The position numbers and the translations under genes were made by a program. A stretch of 24,778 nucleotides of DNA from Planctomycetota bacterium. Its GTDB lineage: Bacteria > Planctomycetota > UBA1135 > UBA2386. The notes below the pieces were generated by a model that searched no databases, was not told the DNA's origin, and was given only the letters and a program-made list of their open reading frames with translations. Location of the stretch: NCBI GenBank assembly GCA_016793305.1, contig JAEUHU010000420.1, positions 1 through 24,778 on the forward strand. The letters are read 5' to 3'. This document shows positions 1-6,894 of this stretch, in pieces. Positions within the stretch are counted from its first letter, which is position 1, and each line of letters begins with the position of its first letter.

Positions 1-656
1 CTCTCGAGCTTCTCGCGCAGCGAGCGATCGCCCTTCACCACCGGCGGGGCCTGGAACGCGCGCTTCTGGATGCCGTCGCGCAGCGTGTCGAACACCGACT
101 GCGTGTCCCACGTGTAGAACACGTCGAACACCTCCTTGCCGTCGAGCTCGACCATGATGTGGCGCGGCGAGATGCGTTTGCCGTCGAGGAACTTCTCGAA
201 CACGATCGGCTCCATCGCGATGTGCTCGCCGCAGGTGACGTTGCCGAGGCGCGGGCACGGGATGCGCCGGCCCTGTTCGTCGTGGTCGCGCGGGTTGTGG
301 CGGTAGACGGACGCGATCACGCAGACGTACGGTTCCCACAGCTTGGCGAGCTCGGGGTCGCGGTAGCGCACGCCGGCGTAGTGTTCGCTCGCGATCTCGC
401 CATCCATGTTGACGCACACGAGGATCGGCTGCTTCGTCTGCTGCGACAGCCGCACCGCGTCGTCCCAGGTGCGCTGCCAGCGGATCGCGACCGGCTTCTT
501 CCAGTCCTCGGCGGTCGGGGCGTACCACATCTGTTCCGGCACGAGGCCCGGCGGTGGTGGCACGCCTTCCTGGGTGCATGCGGTGTCGGCGAAACACAGC
601 ATGGTCGCCGCGACGACGGCGGACATCGACGGAGCGGGGATCGGGCGCGAACGCAT
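1..656 (-). CDS. Secreted thioredoxin-fold protein lacking CxxC, 3' end outside window
   Basis: The frame is open from an ATG at 656 down to base 1, so the C-terminus is missing and about 218 residues are visible. The first ~25 residues have arginines followed by a short hydrophobic stretch (SAVVAATMLCFADTAC) that looks like a secretion or weak lipoprotein signal. The region PILVCVNMDGEIASEHY aligns by position with the beta-strand plus active-site loop of thioredoxin-like proteins, but the CxxC is absent (MDGEIAS stands in its place). A later stretch, HIMVELDGKEVFDVFYTW, looks like the central strands after the cis-proline region. It is probably a periplasmic thioredoxin-like protein without redox activity; its exact role is unknown. 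Start: the ATG lies 7 bases after a TATCGT hexamer, which fits a leaderless message; an internal ATG at 626 is the alternative. The fold is an inference from pattern, not alignment. Confidence 0.7.
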   Translation of the reverse strand, partial: MRSRPIPAPSMSAVVAATMLCFADTACTQEGVPPPPGLVPEQMWYAPTAEDWKKPVAIRWQRTWDDAVRLSQQTKQPILVCVNMDGEIASEHYAGVRYRDPELAKLWEPYVCVIASVYRHNPRDHDEQGRRIPCPRLGNVTCGEHIAMEPIVFEKFLDGKRISPRHIMVELDGKEVFDVFYTWDTQSVFDTLRDGIQKRAFQAPPVVKGDRSLREKLE

Positions 657-663
657 GGTCGGC

Positions 664-669
664 ACGATA
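664..669 (-). promoter_or_regulatory. -10-like hexamer TATCGT, 7 bases before the ATG at 656
   Basis: TATCGT on the minus strand matches the TAnnnT form of a -10 element and is followed by 7 bases and the start codon. No Shine-Dalgarno sequence is present. The position implies a transcript starting at or next to the ATG. I see no convincing -35. Confidence 0.45.
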
Positions 670-712
670 GCGGCGCACTGGGCCGGGTGCAGTCGTACCT
701 CCTTCCTCGTCG

Positions 713-2023
713 TCACGGCTGCTGGTCGCGCAGCGCGTCGGCGGGTTCGCCGCGGCGCCGCACGAGCCGCGCCACGCCGTCGTCGACCAGGACTTCCGCC
801 GGGGTCGGATGACTGAGGAATCCGTGTGGGCTGTAGCTCAGTCCGTAGGCGCCGGCGTGCAGCACCGCGAGCAGTTCGCCGGTCGGCAGAGGGCCGAGCG
901 GCAGCGCTTCGGCGAACTGGTCCGCCGGCGTGCACAGCGGTCCACCGATCGCCACGTCCTCGCCGGGGCGCGCGGCGAGTGCTCCGGCGCGCACCAGGAG
1001 CGGTGGGCGACGCACCACCGTTCCGACGCCCGCCGCCGCGGCGCACTGGTGCAGGCCGCCGTCGACGGCCAGTTGCCAGAGCCCGCCGCTCTGCTTTCGA
1101 CGCACGACGCGCGTCAGGTAGACGCCGGCGGTCGCGACCAGATGGCGGCCGAGTTCGACGAACCATGTGCGCCCCGGCCGGTCGAACGCGGCGACCAGGG
1201 CCTGCACTTCGCGCCCGGCGGCGTCGAGGTCGAAGCTCGGGTCGCCGAGGTAGGTCGGCACGCCGAAGCCACCGCCGAGGTCGAGCTCGTCGAGCGAGAC
1301 GCCGAGCTGACGTTCCCACGCCGCGGCGTGTTCGCACAGGAGGCGTGCCTGCTGGCCGAACGCCGCGGCGTCGAACAACTGGGTGCCGGCGTAGACGTGC
1401 AGGCCGCGCAGCGCCAGCTCCGGCCGGGCGACGATCGTGCGCAGCAGCTCGGCAACCTGTTCGGCATCGACGCCGAAGCGTGCGTGGCGGCCGCCCATGC
1501 GCATGCGCGAGCCGCGCAGTTCGTGCGGGAAGTTGACGCGCACGGCGATGCCGACGCGCTGCTGCCGGGCCCCCGCGGCCGCAGCGATCGCCAGCACTTC
1601 GTCGGCCGACTCGGCATGGAAGCAGCCGACTCCGGCGGCGATGGCGGCGTCGATCTCGGCGTCGGTCTTGCCCGGGCCCGCGAACCGCAGCGAGGCCGCG
1701 GGGTGTCCGGCGGCGAGGGCGACCTGCAGTTCGCCGAGCGAGGCGATCTCGGCGCCGGCACCCGCACGGTGCAACGTGCCGGTGACGGCGAGCGACGGGT
1801 TGGCCTTGATCGAGTACAGCACGCGGCATCGCGCGCCGAGCGCCTGCTGCACACGCGCGAGGTTGGCGCGCAACACCGCGGCGTCGAACACGTAGAGCGG
1901 CGTGCCGAACTGCGCGGCGAGCTCGTCGGCTCGCAGGCCGCCGACGTGCAGCTCGTCGCGCTCCGCCGAACCGAGGGTGGCGAGGGCGGCTTCGACGGCG
2001 GGATCGCGGGGCGGGCAGGTCAC
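713..2023 (-). CDS. Type III PLP-dependent decarboxylase (DAP/ornithine decarboxylase fold)
   Basis: A 436-residue alanine-racemase-fold decarboxylase. PLP lysine K73 lies in YSIKANP; the phosphate-binding glycine motif DLGGGFG is at about 248-254; ELGRHLVATAG (290-300) replaces the usual EPGR motif. The CxxxD motif from the partner subunit is seen as C364-TPA-D368, and the C-terminal HAGAYG (389-394) contributes a tyrosine to the active site. The family decarboxylates basic or diamino acids. The ending SPHGFLSHPTPAEVL is closer to the subgroup I recall near exosortase/polysaccharide genes than to ordinary LysA, so I do not call it lysA; no partner genes here settle the substrate. Start: GTG at 2023, 6 bases after a TACCAT hexamer. 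The frame stays open further upstream, but those residues look non-native. A lysine-biosynthesis role remains possible. Confidence 0.85.
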   Translation of the reverse strand: MTCPPRDPAVEAALATLGSAERDELHVGGLRADELAAQFGTPLYVFDAAVLRANLARVQQALGARCRVLYSIKANPSLAVTGTLHRAGAGAEIASLGELQVALAAGHPAASLRFAGPGKTDAEIDAAIAAGVGCFHAESADEVLAIAAAAGARQQRVGIAVRVNFPHELRGSRMRMGGRHARFGVDAEQVAELLRTIVARPELALRGLHVYAGTQLFDAAAFGQQARLLCEHAAAWERQLGVSLDELDLGGGFGVPTYLGDPSFDLDAAGREVQALVAAFDRPGRTWFVELGRHLVATAGVYLTRVVRRKQSGGLWQLAVDGGLHQCAAAAGVGTVVRRPPLLVRAGALAARPGEDVAIGGPLCTPADQFAEALPLGPLPTGELLAVLHAGAYGLSYSPHGFLSHPTPAEVLVDDGVARLVRRRGEPADALRDQQP

Positions 2024-2029
2024 CGCGGC

Positions 2030-2035
2030 ATGGTA
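2030..2035 (-). promoter_or_regulatory. -10-like hexamer TACCAT, 6 bases before the GTG at 2023
   Basis: TACCAT on the minus strand is followed by exactly 6 bases and then the GTG start of the PLP decarboxylase. No Shine-Dalgarno sequence lies between them, consistent with a leaderless transcript. It sits in the 174-base divergent gap between this gene and the deo cluster. Confidence 0.5.
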
Positions 2036-2197
2036 GGAGTGCGCGGCAGCTGTTCCAGGCGCTGCGCGGACCGGGCCGAACCGGCGATGCCAGCGCGCCG
2101 CTGCGGGTCGCGCGTGGTGGCTTCCCCGTCGTGAGCCAGCGTGCGATGATGTGCGGCCCACTCCTCGAGACGGCGCCTCGGCGCCGCGCCTGCCCCG

Positions 2198-2668
2198 ATG
2201 ACGGAGATCGTCACGTTGCCGAAGCCGCCGGAGCGGCCCCTGTTCGCAGCGCTGCTGCCGGCAGCGTTCGCGCTCGGTTGCCTGCTCGGCGCGCTGTGGC
2301 CGGGCCACGGTGGGCAGTTGTTCGGCATCGGCGCGGTCGTCGGGGTGTGGGCGCCGTTCGTGCTGCACGGGGTCGGCGACGCCTCGGGGGCATGCTGGTT
2401 GTGTTGCCTCGCCGGCGCTCCGGTGTTGTGGGTGTTCGGTCGCATGCTCGACCGGCTGCGCATCGAGTTGTCGGTGTGGGTGGTCGCGTTCGCGGTGGTG
2501 GCAGCCGCTGCGGGCTACGCACTGCTGCAGTGGGACGGCGACCTCGCCATCACGCTCGCGCGGCACGGTTCGTTGTGGCCGGTCGTCGTGTGCGCCGGCC
2601 AGCTCGGTCTCTACGGCGCCACGCTGTTGGCCCTCGCGTTCGGAGCCGGGCGGGGGGTGAGCGCATGA
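2198..2668 (+). CDS. Small integral membrane protein at head of deo cluster
   Basis: A 156-residue hydrophobic protein with about four membrane segments (roughly residues 17-34, 39-58, 86-107 and 128-150) after a short charged N-terminus (MTEIVTLPKPPERP). I recognise no enzymatic motif; two neighbouring cysteines occur in CWLCC. Its stop overlaps the start of cdd in the ATGA arrangement (2665-2668), so the two are probably translationally coupled and co-transcribed. This context suggests a role near nucleoside uptake or membrane handling, but no known nucleoside transporter family is evident and the protein is short for a transporter. ATG start at 2198; no strong Shine-Dalgarno is visible. 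Function unknown. Confidence 0.75.
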   Translation: MTEIVTLPKPPERPLFAALLPAAFALGCLLGALWPGHGGQLFGIGAVVGVWAPFVLHGVGDASGACWLCCLAGAPVLWVFGRMLDRLRIELSVWVVAFAVVAAAAGYALLQWDGDLAITLARHGSLWPVVVCAGQLGLYGATLLALAFGAGRGVSA

Positions 2669-3096
2669 GTGCGTCGCGTCCGGTCGAGGCAGCGGCCCTC
2701 GCCGGGCTGGTCGAAGCAGCGCAGCGGGTGCAGCAGCACGCCTACGCGCCGGCCTCGCGCTTCCACGTCGGGGCGGCGGTGCGCACGTCCAGCGGTCGGG
2801 TGTTCGTCGGCTGCAACGTCGAGAACGCCAGCTACGGGTTGACCATCTGCGCCGAACGCGCCGCCGTGTGTGCCGCGGTCGCCGCCGGCGAGCGCGAGAT
2901 CGTCGCGGTGGCGATCGCGACGGACCTCGACGCGCCGGCGCGGCCGTGCGGGGCGTGCCGGCAAGTGCTGGCCGAGTTCGGCATCGGCATGCAGGTGGCG
3001 CTGGTCGGCCGCGGTGGGGTCCGGGTCGACACGACGCTGGCGAGCCTGCTCCCGGATCCGTTCACGTTCGGCGACGTGTACCGCGGCCAGCAGTGA
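2665..3096 (+). CDS. cdd: Cytidine deaminase
   Basis: A 143-residue protein, the usual size of the short homotetrameric cytidine deaminases. It converts cytidine and deoxycytidine to uridine and deoxyuridine in the cytoplasm. The zinc site is complete: C62 and catalytic E64 in the CAE motif, and C95 and C98 in PCGAC. The substrate-binding FHVGAAV (33-39) and GCNVENASYG (49-58) motifs are present, as is the C-terminal LLPDPF. The ATG at 2665 overlaps the upstream membrane gene's stop by four bases. Placement ahead of deoC and deoA makes it the deamination step of a pyrimidine salvage/catabolism cluster. Confidence 0.97.
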   Translation: MSASRPVEAAALAGLVEAAQRVQQHAYAPASRFHVGAAVRTSSGRVFVGCNVENASYGLTICAERAAVCAAVAAGEREIVAVAIATDLDAPARPCGACRQVLAEFGIGMQVALVGRGGVRVDTTLASLLPDPFTFGDVYRGQQ

Positions 3097-3172
3097 GTGG
3101 GAGTCGTCGCGGCCCGGGAGGGTTCCACGATCGACTTCCGGCCCTGGCCGCGGCACGATCCGCCGCACCCGC

Positions 3173-4078
3173 ATGGCTGCTTCGTCCCCGGTCGAGTTCC
3201 GCACCCCACCCGTCGACGCCGTCGCGCTCGAGACGCGCGCCGCGGATCTCGGCACCCGCTCGATCAAGAAGGCGAGCAAGGTGCAGGGGCTGCTGCTGGC
3301 GACCCGGATGATGGATCTGACCACGCTGGAGGGCATGGACACCGCCGGGAAGGTGCGCCAGCTGTGCATGAAAGCCCGTCGGCCGCTGCCGAACCGCGCC
3401 GACGTGCCGAGCTGTGCGGCGGTGTGCGTCTATCCGGACCTGGTCGAGGTCGCGGTCGAAGCGTGCCGTGGCAGCAGCGTGCAGGTGGCCGCGGTCGCCA
3501 CCGGCTTCCCGTCGGGTCGCACCGACCGCGCCACCAAGCTGCGCGAGGTCGAACTCGCGGTCGCTGCCGGCGCCACCGAGATCGACATGGTGATCGACCG
3601 CGGCGCGTTCCTCGCCGGTCGCTACGGCGACGTGTTCGACGAGATCTGCGCGGTGAAGCAGGCCTGCGGCGCGGCCCACCTGAAGGTGATCCTCGAGACC
3701 GGCGAACTGAAGACCTACGACAACATCCGCCGCGCCTGCCGCATCGCCCTGCTGGGCGGCGCCGACTTCCTGAAGACCAGCACCGGCAAGGTGACGCCGG
3801 CGAGCACGCCACCGGTGGTGTTGCTGATGCTCGAGATGGTGCGCGACTGGTTCCTCGAGACCGGCCAGATGGTCGGCGTGAAGGCGGCCGGCGGCATCCG
3901 CACCGGCAAGGACGCGCTGAAGTACCTGGTGCTGGTCGCCGAGACCTGCGGCGATCGCTGGCTCGACCCGCGGTGGTTCCGCTTCGGGGCGAGTGCGCTG
4001 CTGACCGACGTCTGCATGCAGCTCGAGAAGGAACGCACCGGCCGCTACCAGCGCGCCACCGACTTCAGCGCCGACTGA
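3173..4078 (+). CDS. deoC: Deoxyribose-phosphate aldolase
   Basis: A 301-residue class I aldolase that splits 2-deoxy-D-ribose-5-phosphate into glyceraldehyde-3-phosphate and acetaldehyde. The catalytic set is intact: Schiff-base lysine K201 in GADFLKTSTGK, the second lysine K237 in VGVKAAGGIRT, and aspartate D138 in ATEIDMV. LKVILETGELK (170-180) is also a family signature. It is longer than the ~260-residue E. coli enzyme, mainly through about 40 extra N-terminal residues. The ATG at 3173 is the last plausible start before the conserved part, 76 bases after cdd. The next gene begins 9 bases after the stop, and its dehydrogenase could consume the acetaldehyde formed here. Confidence 0.97.
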   Translation: MAASSPVEFRTPPVDAVALETRAADLGTRSIKKASKVQGLLLATRMMDLTTLEGMDTAGKVRQLCMKARRPLPNRADVPSCAAVCVYPDLVEVAVEACRGSSVQVAAVATGFPSGRTDRATKLREVELAVAAGATEIDMVIDRGAFLAGRYGDVFDEICAVKQACGAAHLKVILETGELKTYDNIRRACRIALLGGADFLKTSTGKVTPASTPPVVLLMLEMVRDWFLETGQMVGVKAAGGIRTGKDALKYLVLVAETCGDRWLDPRWFRFGASALLTDVCMQLEKERTGRYQRATDFSAD

Positions 4079-4087
4079 GAGACGACC

Positions 4088-5620
4088 ATGGCCAAGACCA
4101 AGACCGAGACGAAGGGCGATCCGACGAGTGGTGCGACCGGTGCCGGCGACCGCGAGCTGCCGTTCGGTGGCGTGTGGACCTACGCGCCGTCGCCCGAAGC
4201 GACCGACCACGTGGCGATCCAGAAGCGCCACGAACTGTTCGTCGGCGGCGAATGGGTGAAGCCGAAGACCGGCGAGTACTTCGCGACGATCGACCCGGCG
4301 ACCGAGAAGGTGCTGAGCGAGGTGGCGCTGGCCGGCGACAAGGACGTCGACCTGGCGGTCAAGGCCGCGGCGAAGGCGTTCCCGCTGTGGCGCAAGCTGT
4401 CGGGCGCGGACCGGGCGCGCTACCTGTTCCGCATCGCCCGCATCCTGCTCGAACGCGCGCGTGAGTTCGCGGTGCTGGAGACGCTCGACAACGGCAAGCC
4501 GATCAAGGAGACGCGCGACGTCGACGTGCCGCTGGCCGCACAGCACTTCTTCTACCACGCCGGCTGGGCCGACAAGCTCGACCTGCTGTTCCCGGGACAG
4601 CAGCCGGAGCCGCTCGGCGTCGTGGGGCAGGTGATCCCGTGGAACTTCCCGCTGCTGATGGCGGCGTGGAAGATCGCGCCGGCGCTGGCGGCCGGCAGCA
4701 CCGTCGTGCTGAAGCCCGCCGAGACGTCGCCGCTGACCGCACTGCGGCTGTGCGAAGTGTTCCAGCAGGCGGGGCTGCCGCCCGGGGTCGTCAACGTGAT
4801 CACCGGCGACGGGCGCACCGGGGCGGCGTTGGTGCGGCACCCGGGGCTGGCCAAGGTCGCGTTCACCGGCAGTACCGAGGTCGGGAAGGAGATCCAGCGC
4901 AGCCTCGCCGGCAAGAAGGTCGAGCTGACGCTCGAGCTCGGCGGCAAGGCGGCGCACCTCGTGTTCGAGGACGCCGCACTCGACCAGGCGGTCGAAGGCG
5001 TCGTGCGCGGCATCTTCTTCAACCAGGGACACGTCTGCTGCGCCGGCTCGCGCCTGTTGCTGCAGGAGAGCGTGCACGACCTGTTCGTCGGCAAGCTGCG
5101 GCGGCGCATGGCGCGCATCCGCGTCGGCAACCCGCTCGACAAGAACACCGACATGGGCGCGATCCACAGCAGCGCCCAGCTGGCGCGCATCCGCGAATTG
5201 GTCGGCGACGGCGAGGCGAGTGGCTGCGAACGCTTCCAGCCGCAGTGCGAGCTGCCGAAGCAGGGCTTCTGGCACGCGCCGACGCTGTTCACCGGCGTCA
5301 CGATGAGCCACCGCATCGCGCGCGAGGAGATCTTCGGCCCAGTGCTCAGCGTGCTGACCTTCCGCACGCCGGAGGAAGCGGTCGAGAAGGCGAACAACAC
5401 CGCCTACGGCCTGTCGGCCGGCATCTGGACCGACAAGGGTGCCCGCATCCTGTGGCTCGCCGAGCGCATGAAGGCCGGCGTGGTGTGGAACAACACCTTC
5501 AACCGCTTCGACGCCGCAAGCCCGTTCGGCGGCTTCAAGGAGTCGGGCTTCGGCCGCGAAGGCGGGCGCCAGGGCATGCGCGGCTACGTGCGCCTGGCCG
5601 GTGGTCTGCTGCCCGGCTGA
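4088..5620 (+). CDS. Aldehyde dehydrogenase, probable ALDH16-type catalytic half
   Basis: A 510-residue NAD(P)-dependent aldehyde dehydrogenase with all catalytic residues: the oxyanion asparagine N186 in IPWNFPL, cofactor-binding K209 in LKPAETSP, FTGSTEVGK (259-267), general base E283 in LELGGK, nucleophile C317 in NQGHVCC, and EEIFGPV near residue 415. The ~45-residue N-terminus is Lys/Thr-rich and not part of the core. It directly follows deoC with 9 bases between, so acetaldehyde from the aldolase is the likely substrate, oxidised to acetate or another acid. The next plus-strand gene is a truncated, inactive paralogue. The pair resembles the two modules of ALDH16 proteins. Confidence 0.93.
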   Translation: MAKTKTETKGDPTSGATGAGDRELPFGGVWTYAPSPEATDHVAIQKRHELFVGGEWVKPKTGEYFATIDPATEKVLSEVALAGDKDVDLAVKAAAKAFPLWRKLSGADRARYLFRIARILLERAREFAVLETLDNGKPIKETRDVDVPLAAQHFFYHAGWADKLDLLFPGQQPEPLGVVGQVIPWNFPLLMAAWKIAPALAAGSTVVLKPAETSPLTALRLCEVFQQAGLPPGVVNVITGDGRTGAALVRHPGLAKVAFTGSTEVGKEIQRSLAGKKVELTLELGGKAAHLVFEDAALDQAVEGVVRGIFFNQGHVCCAGSRLLLQESVHDLFVGKLRRRMARIRVGNPLDKNTDMGAIHSSAQLARIRELVGDGEASGCERFQPQCELPKQGFWHAPTLFTGVTMSHRIAREEIFGPVLSVLTFRTPEEAVEKANNTAYGLSAGIWTDKGARILWLAERMKAGVVWNNTFNRFDAASPFGGFKESGFGREGGRQGMRGYVRLAGGLLPG

Positions 5621-5639
5621 CCGCGCGTTCGCGGGGTGC

Positions 5640-5864
5640 TCAGGAAGCGCCGCCCCAGTGTGGGGGCGGGGTGTCGTGTGGCTCGATGCCGTCCTCACCA
5701 CCGTCGGTGTGGCGCCCCTTCTTCAGCAGCTGCACCAGCGCGTCGACGTCCCGGCGCAGCCGGTCGATCGTGCGCTGGTGTTCGGCGAGCTCGCCGCTGA
5801 GCGCGTCGACGGTGTGTTCGAGCATCGCGATCTTGCTCTCGAGTTCGACCAGGCGATCCGGCAT
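5640..5864 (-). CDS. slyX: SlyX family small coiled-coil protein
   Basis: A 74-residue protein with the SlyX layout. Residues 1-50 form a heptad-like helix (VELESKIAMLEHTVDAL, then RTIDRLRRDVDALVQLL), followed by a linker and the characteristic proline-rich end DTPPPHW. SlyX is conserved in many Gram-negative bacteria, but its biochemical role is not established. It lies antisense to the deo cluster between the two aldehyde dehydrogenase genes. Start: the ATG at 5864 begins the conserved MPDRLVELE; longer upstream starts add unrelated residues. A CATGAT hexamer 6 bases before this ATG fits leaderless expression. Confidence 0.82.
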   Translation of the reverse strand: MPDRLVELESKIAMLEHTVDALSGELAEHQRTIDRLRRDVDALVQLLKKGRHTDGGEDGIEPHDTPPPHWGGAS

Positions 5865-5870
5865 GGGCGC

Positions 5871-5876
5871 ATCATG
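5871..5876 (-). promoter_or_regulatory. -10-like hexamer CATGAT, 6 bases before the slyX ATG
   Basis: CATGAT on the minus strand is followed by GCGCCC and the slyX start. It keeps the A at position 2 and T at position 6 of a -10 element but not the first T. The spacing equals that seen before several other starts in this window. Confidence 0.35.
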
Positions 5877-5967
5877 GCCTTGCCCGCTTCGCCCGCCAGC
5901 GTCGATCGGCGAAGGGGTCGCAGTGCTCGCTTGCGTCGGGAGCGTGGGGCTGGCACCGTTCCTGCCC

Positions 5968-6816
5968 ATGTCCCTCCCGGTGCCGAAGACCTACAAGCTC
6001 TACGTCGGTGGCAAGTTCCCACGCAGCGAGTCGGGGCGCAGCTACCAGCCGGCCGGCAACCCGGGCCTGAACGTGGCGCGCGGCAGCCGGAAGGACCTGC
6101 GCGACGCCGTGGTCGCAGCGCGGGCGGCCGCGTCCGGATGGGCCGGCAGCACCGCCTACCTGCGCGGCCAGATCCTGTACCGGCTCGCGGAGATGCTCGA
6201 GTCGCGGCGTTCGGCGATGCAGGACGAACTCGTGCTCGGTGGCGCCACCAAGGCCGCGGCGAGCAAGGAACTCGACACCGCGATCGCGCTGGTCGTCTGG
6301 CACGCCGGCCTCTGTGACAAGGTGCAGGCGCTGCTCGGCAGCCAGAACGCGGTGCAGGGGCCGTTCTTCAACTTCACCACCGTCGAGCCGTGCGGCGTCG
6401 TCGGCGTGCTGGGCCGCGAGGCGCCGGCTCTGGTCGGCACCTTGGCGCTGGTGCTGCCGCTGCTGGTCTCGGGCAACACCGTCGTGGCGCTGGTCGGCGA
6501 GCCGGCGCCGTTCGCGGGGCTGGTGCTCGGCGAAGCGTGCGCGTCGAGCGACCTGCCGGGGGGCGTGCTCAACCTGCTGAGTGGCTCGCGCAGCGAACTG
6601 GCGCCGCACTTCGCGGCGCATCGGGACCTCGACGGCTTGTTGATCGCCGGAGCTCCGGACGCAGCCCTGTCGGCGGCGGCCGCCGACAACGTGAAGCGCG
6701 TGCGCTATTGCGACCTGCCGGACGCTGCCTGGCAGCGCGCCGAATCGTTGTGCCAGCTGGCCTTCGTCGAACCGTTCGTAGAAGCGAAGACTCTGTGGCA
6801 TCCGATCGCGCCGTGA
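5968..6816 (+). CDS. Catalytically dead half-length aldehyde dehydrogenase, probable ALDH16 second module
   Basis: A 282-residue protein that begins like an aldehyde dehydrogenase (KTYKLYVGGKFPRSESGRSY) and keeps the cofactor-domain pattern, yet lacks the active site. Where PWNFP should be it reads GREAP, the cofactor-binding lysine is missing (VVALVGEPAP), and the whole C-terminal catalytic domain with LELGGK and the cysteine nucleophile is absent. The frame is clean and ends in an ordered tail (VEPFVEAKTLWHPIAP), so this looks like a maintained protein rather than decay. In ALDH16 proteins an active ALDH module is followed by a shorter inactive one in a single chain; here 510 plus 282 residues would give about that total from two genes. 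A role as structural or regulatory partner of the upstream enzyme is inferred. Confidence 0.85.
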   Translation: MSLPVPKTYKLYVGGKFPRSESGRSYQPAGNPGLNVARGSRKDLRDAVVAARAAASGWAGSTAYLRGQILYRLAEMLESRRSAMQDELVLGGATKAAASKELDTAIALVVWHAGLCDKVQALLGSQNAVQGPFFNFTTVEPCGVVGVLGREAPALVGTLALVLPLLVSGNTVVALVGEPAPFAGLVLGEACASSDLPGGVLNLLSGSRSELAPHFAAHRDLDGLLIAGAPDAALSAAAADNVKRVRYCDLPDAAWQRAESLCQLAFVEPFVEAKTLWHPIAP

Positions 6817-6881
6817 GGCACGCTGCGTGACCCGGGAACCGCGCCGCCCACGGCGACTGGCCGTTCGGCGCCGATCTGCGT

Positions 6882-6890
6882 AGGGGAGGA
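6882..6890 (+). promoter_or_regulatory. Strong Shine-Dalgarno of deoA
   Basis: AGGGGAGGA ends 4 bases before the ATG at 6895. It is one of only two clear Shine-Dalgarno sequences in the window and fixes the deoA start. Confidence 0.75.
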
Positions 6891-6894
6891 CACC

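Noticed and set aside
2029..2032. ATG just upstream of the GTG start of the PLP decarboxylase
   Set aside because: It is out of frame and meets a stop after three codons. The in-frame GTG at 2023 fits the promoter spacing.
3062..5701. A very long minus-strand open frame opposite deoC and the aldehyde dehydrogenase
   Set aside because: Its product is Arg/His/Gln-rich with no recognisable domain, and the plus strand carries complete, motif-rich genes. Long antisense frames are expected at this GC content.
5951..5965. Sigma-54-like element TGGCAC with GG-N10-GC spacing before the dead ALDH gene
   Set aside because: It would start transcription inside the coding region after the ATG at 5968, and no activator site or gene is near. 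Probably chance.
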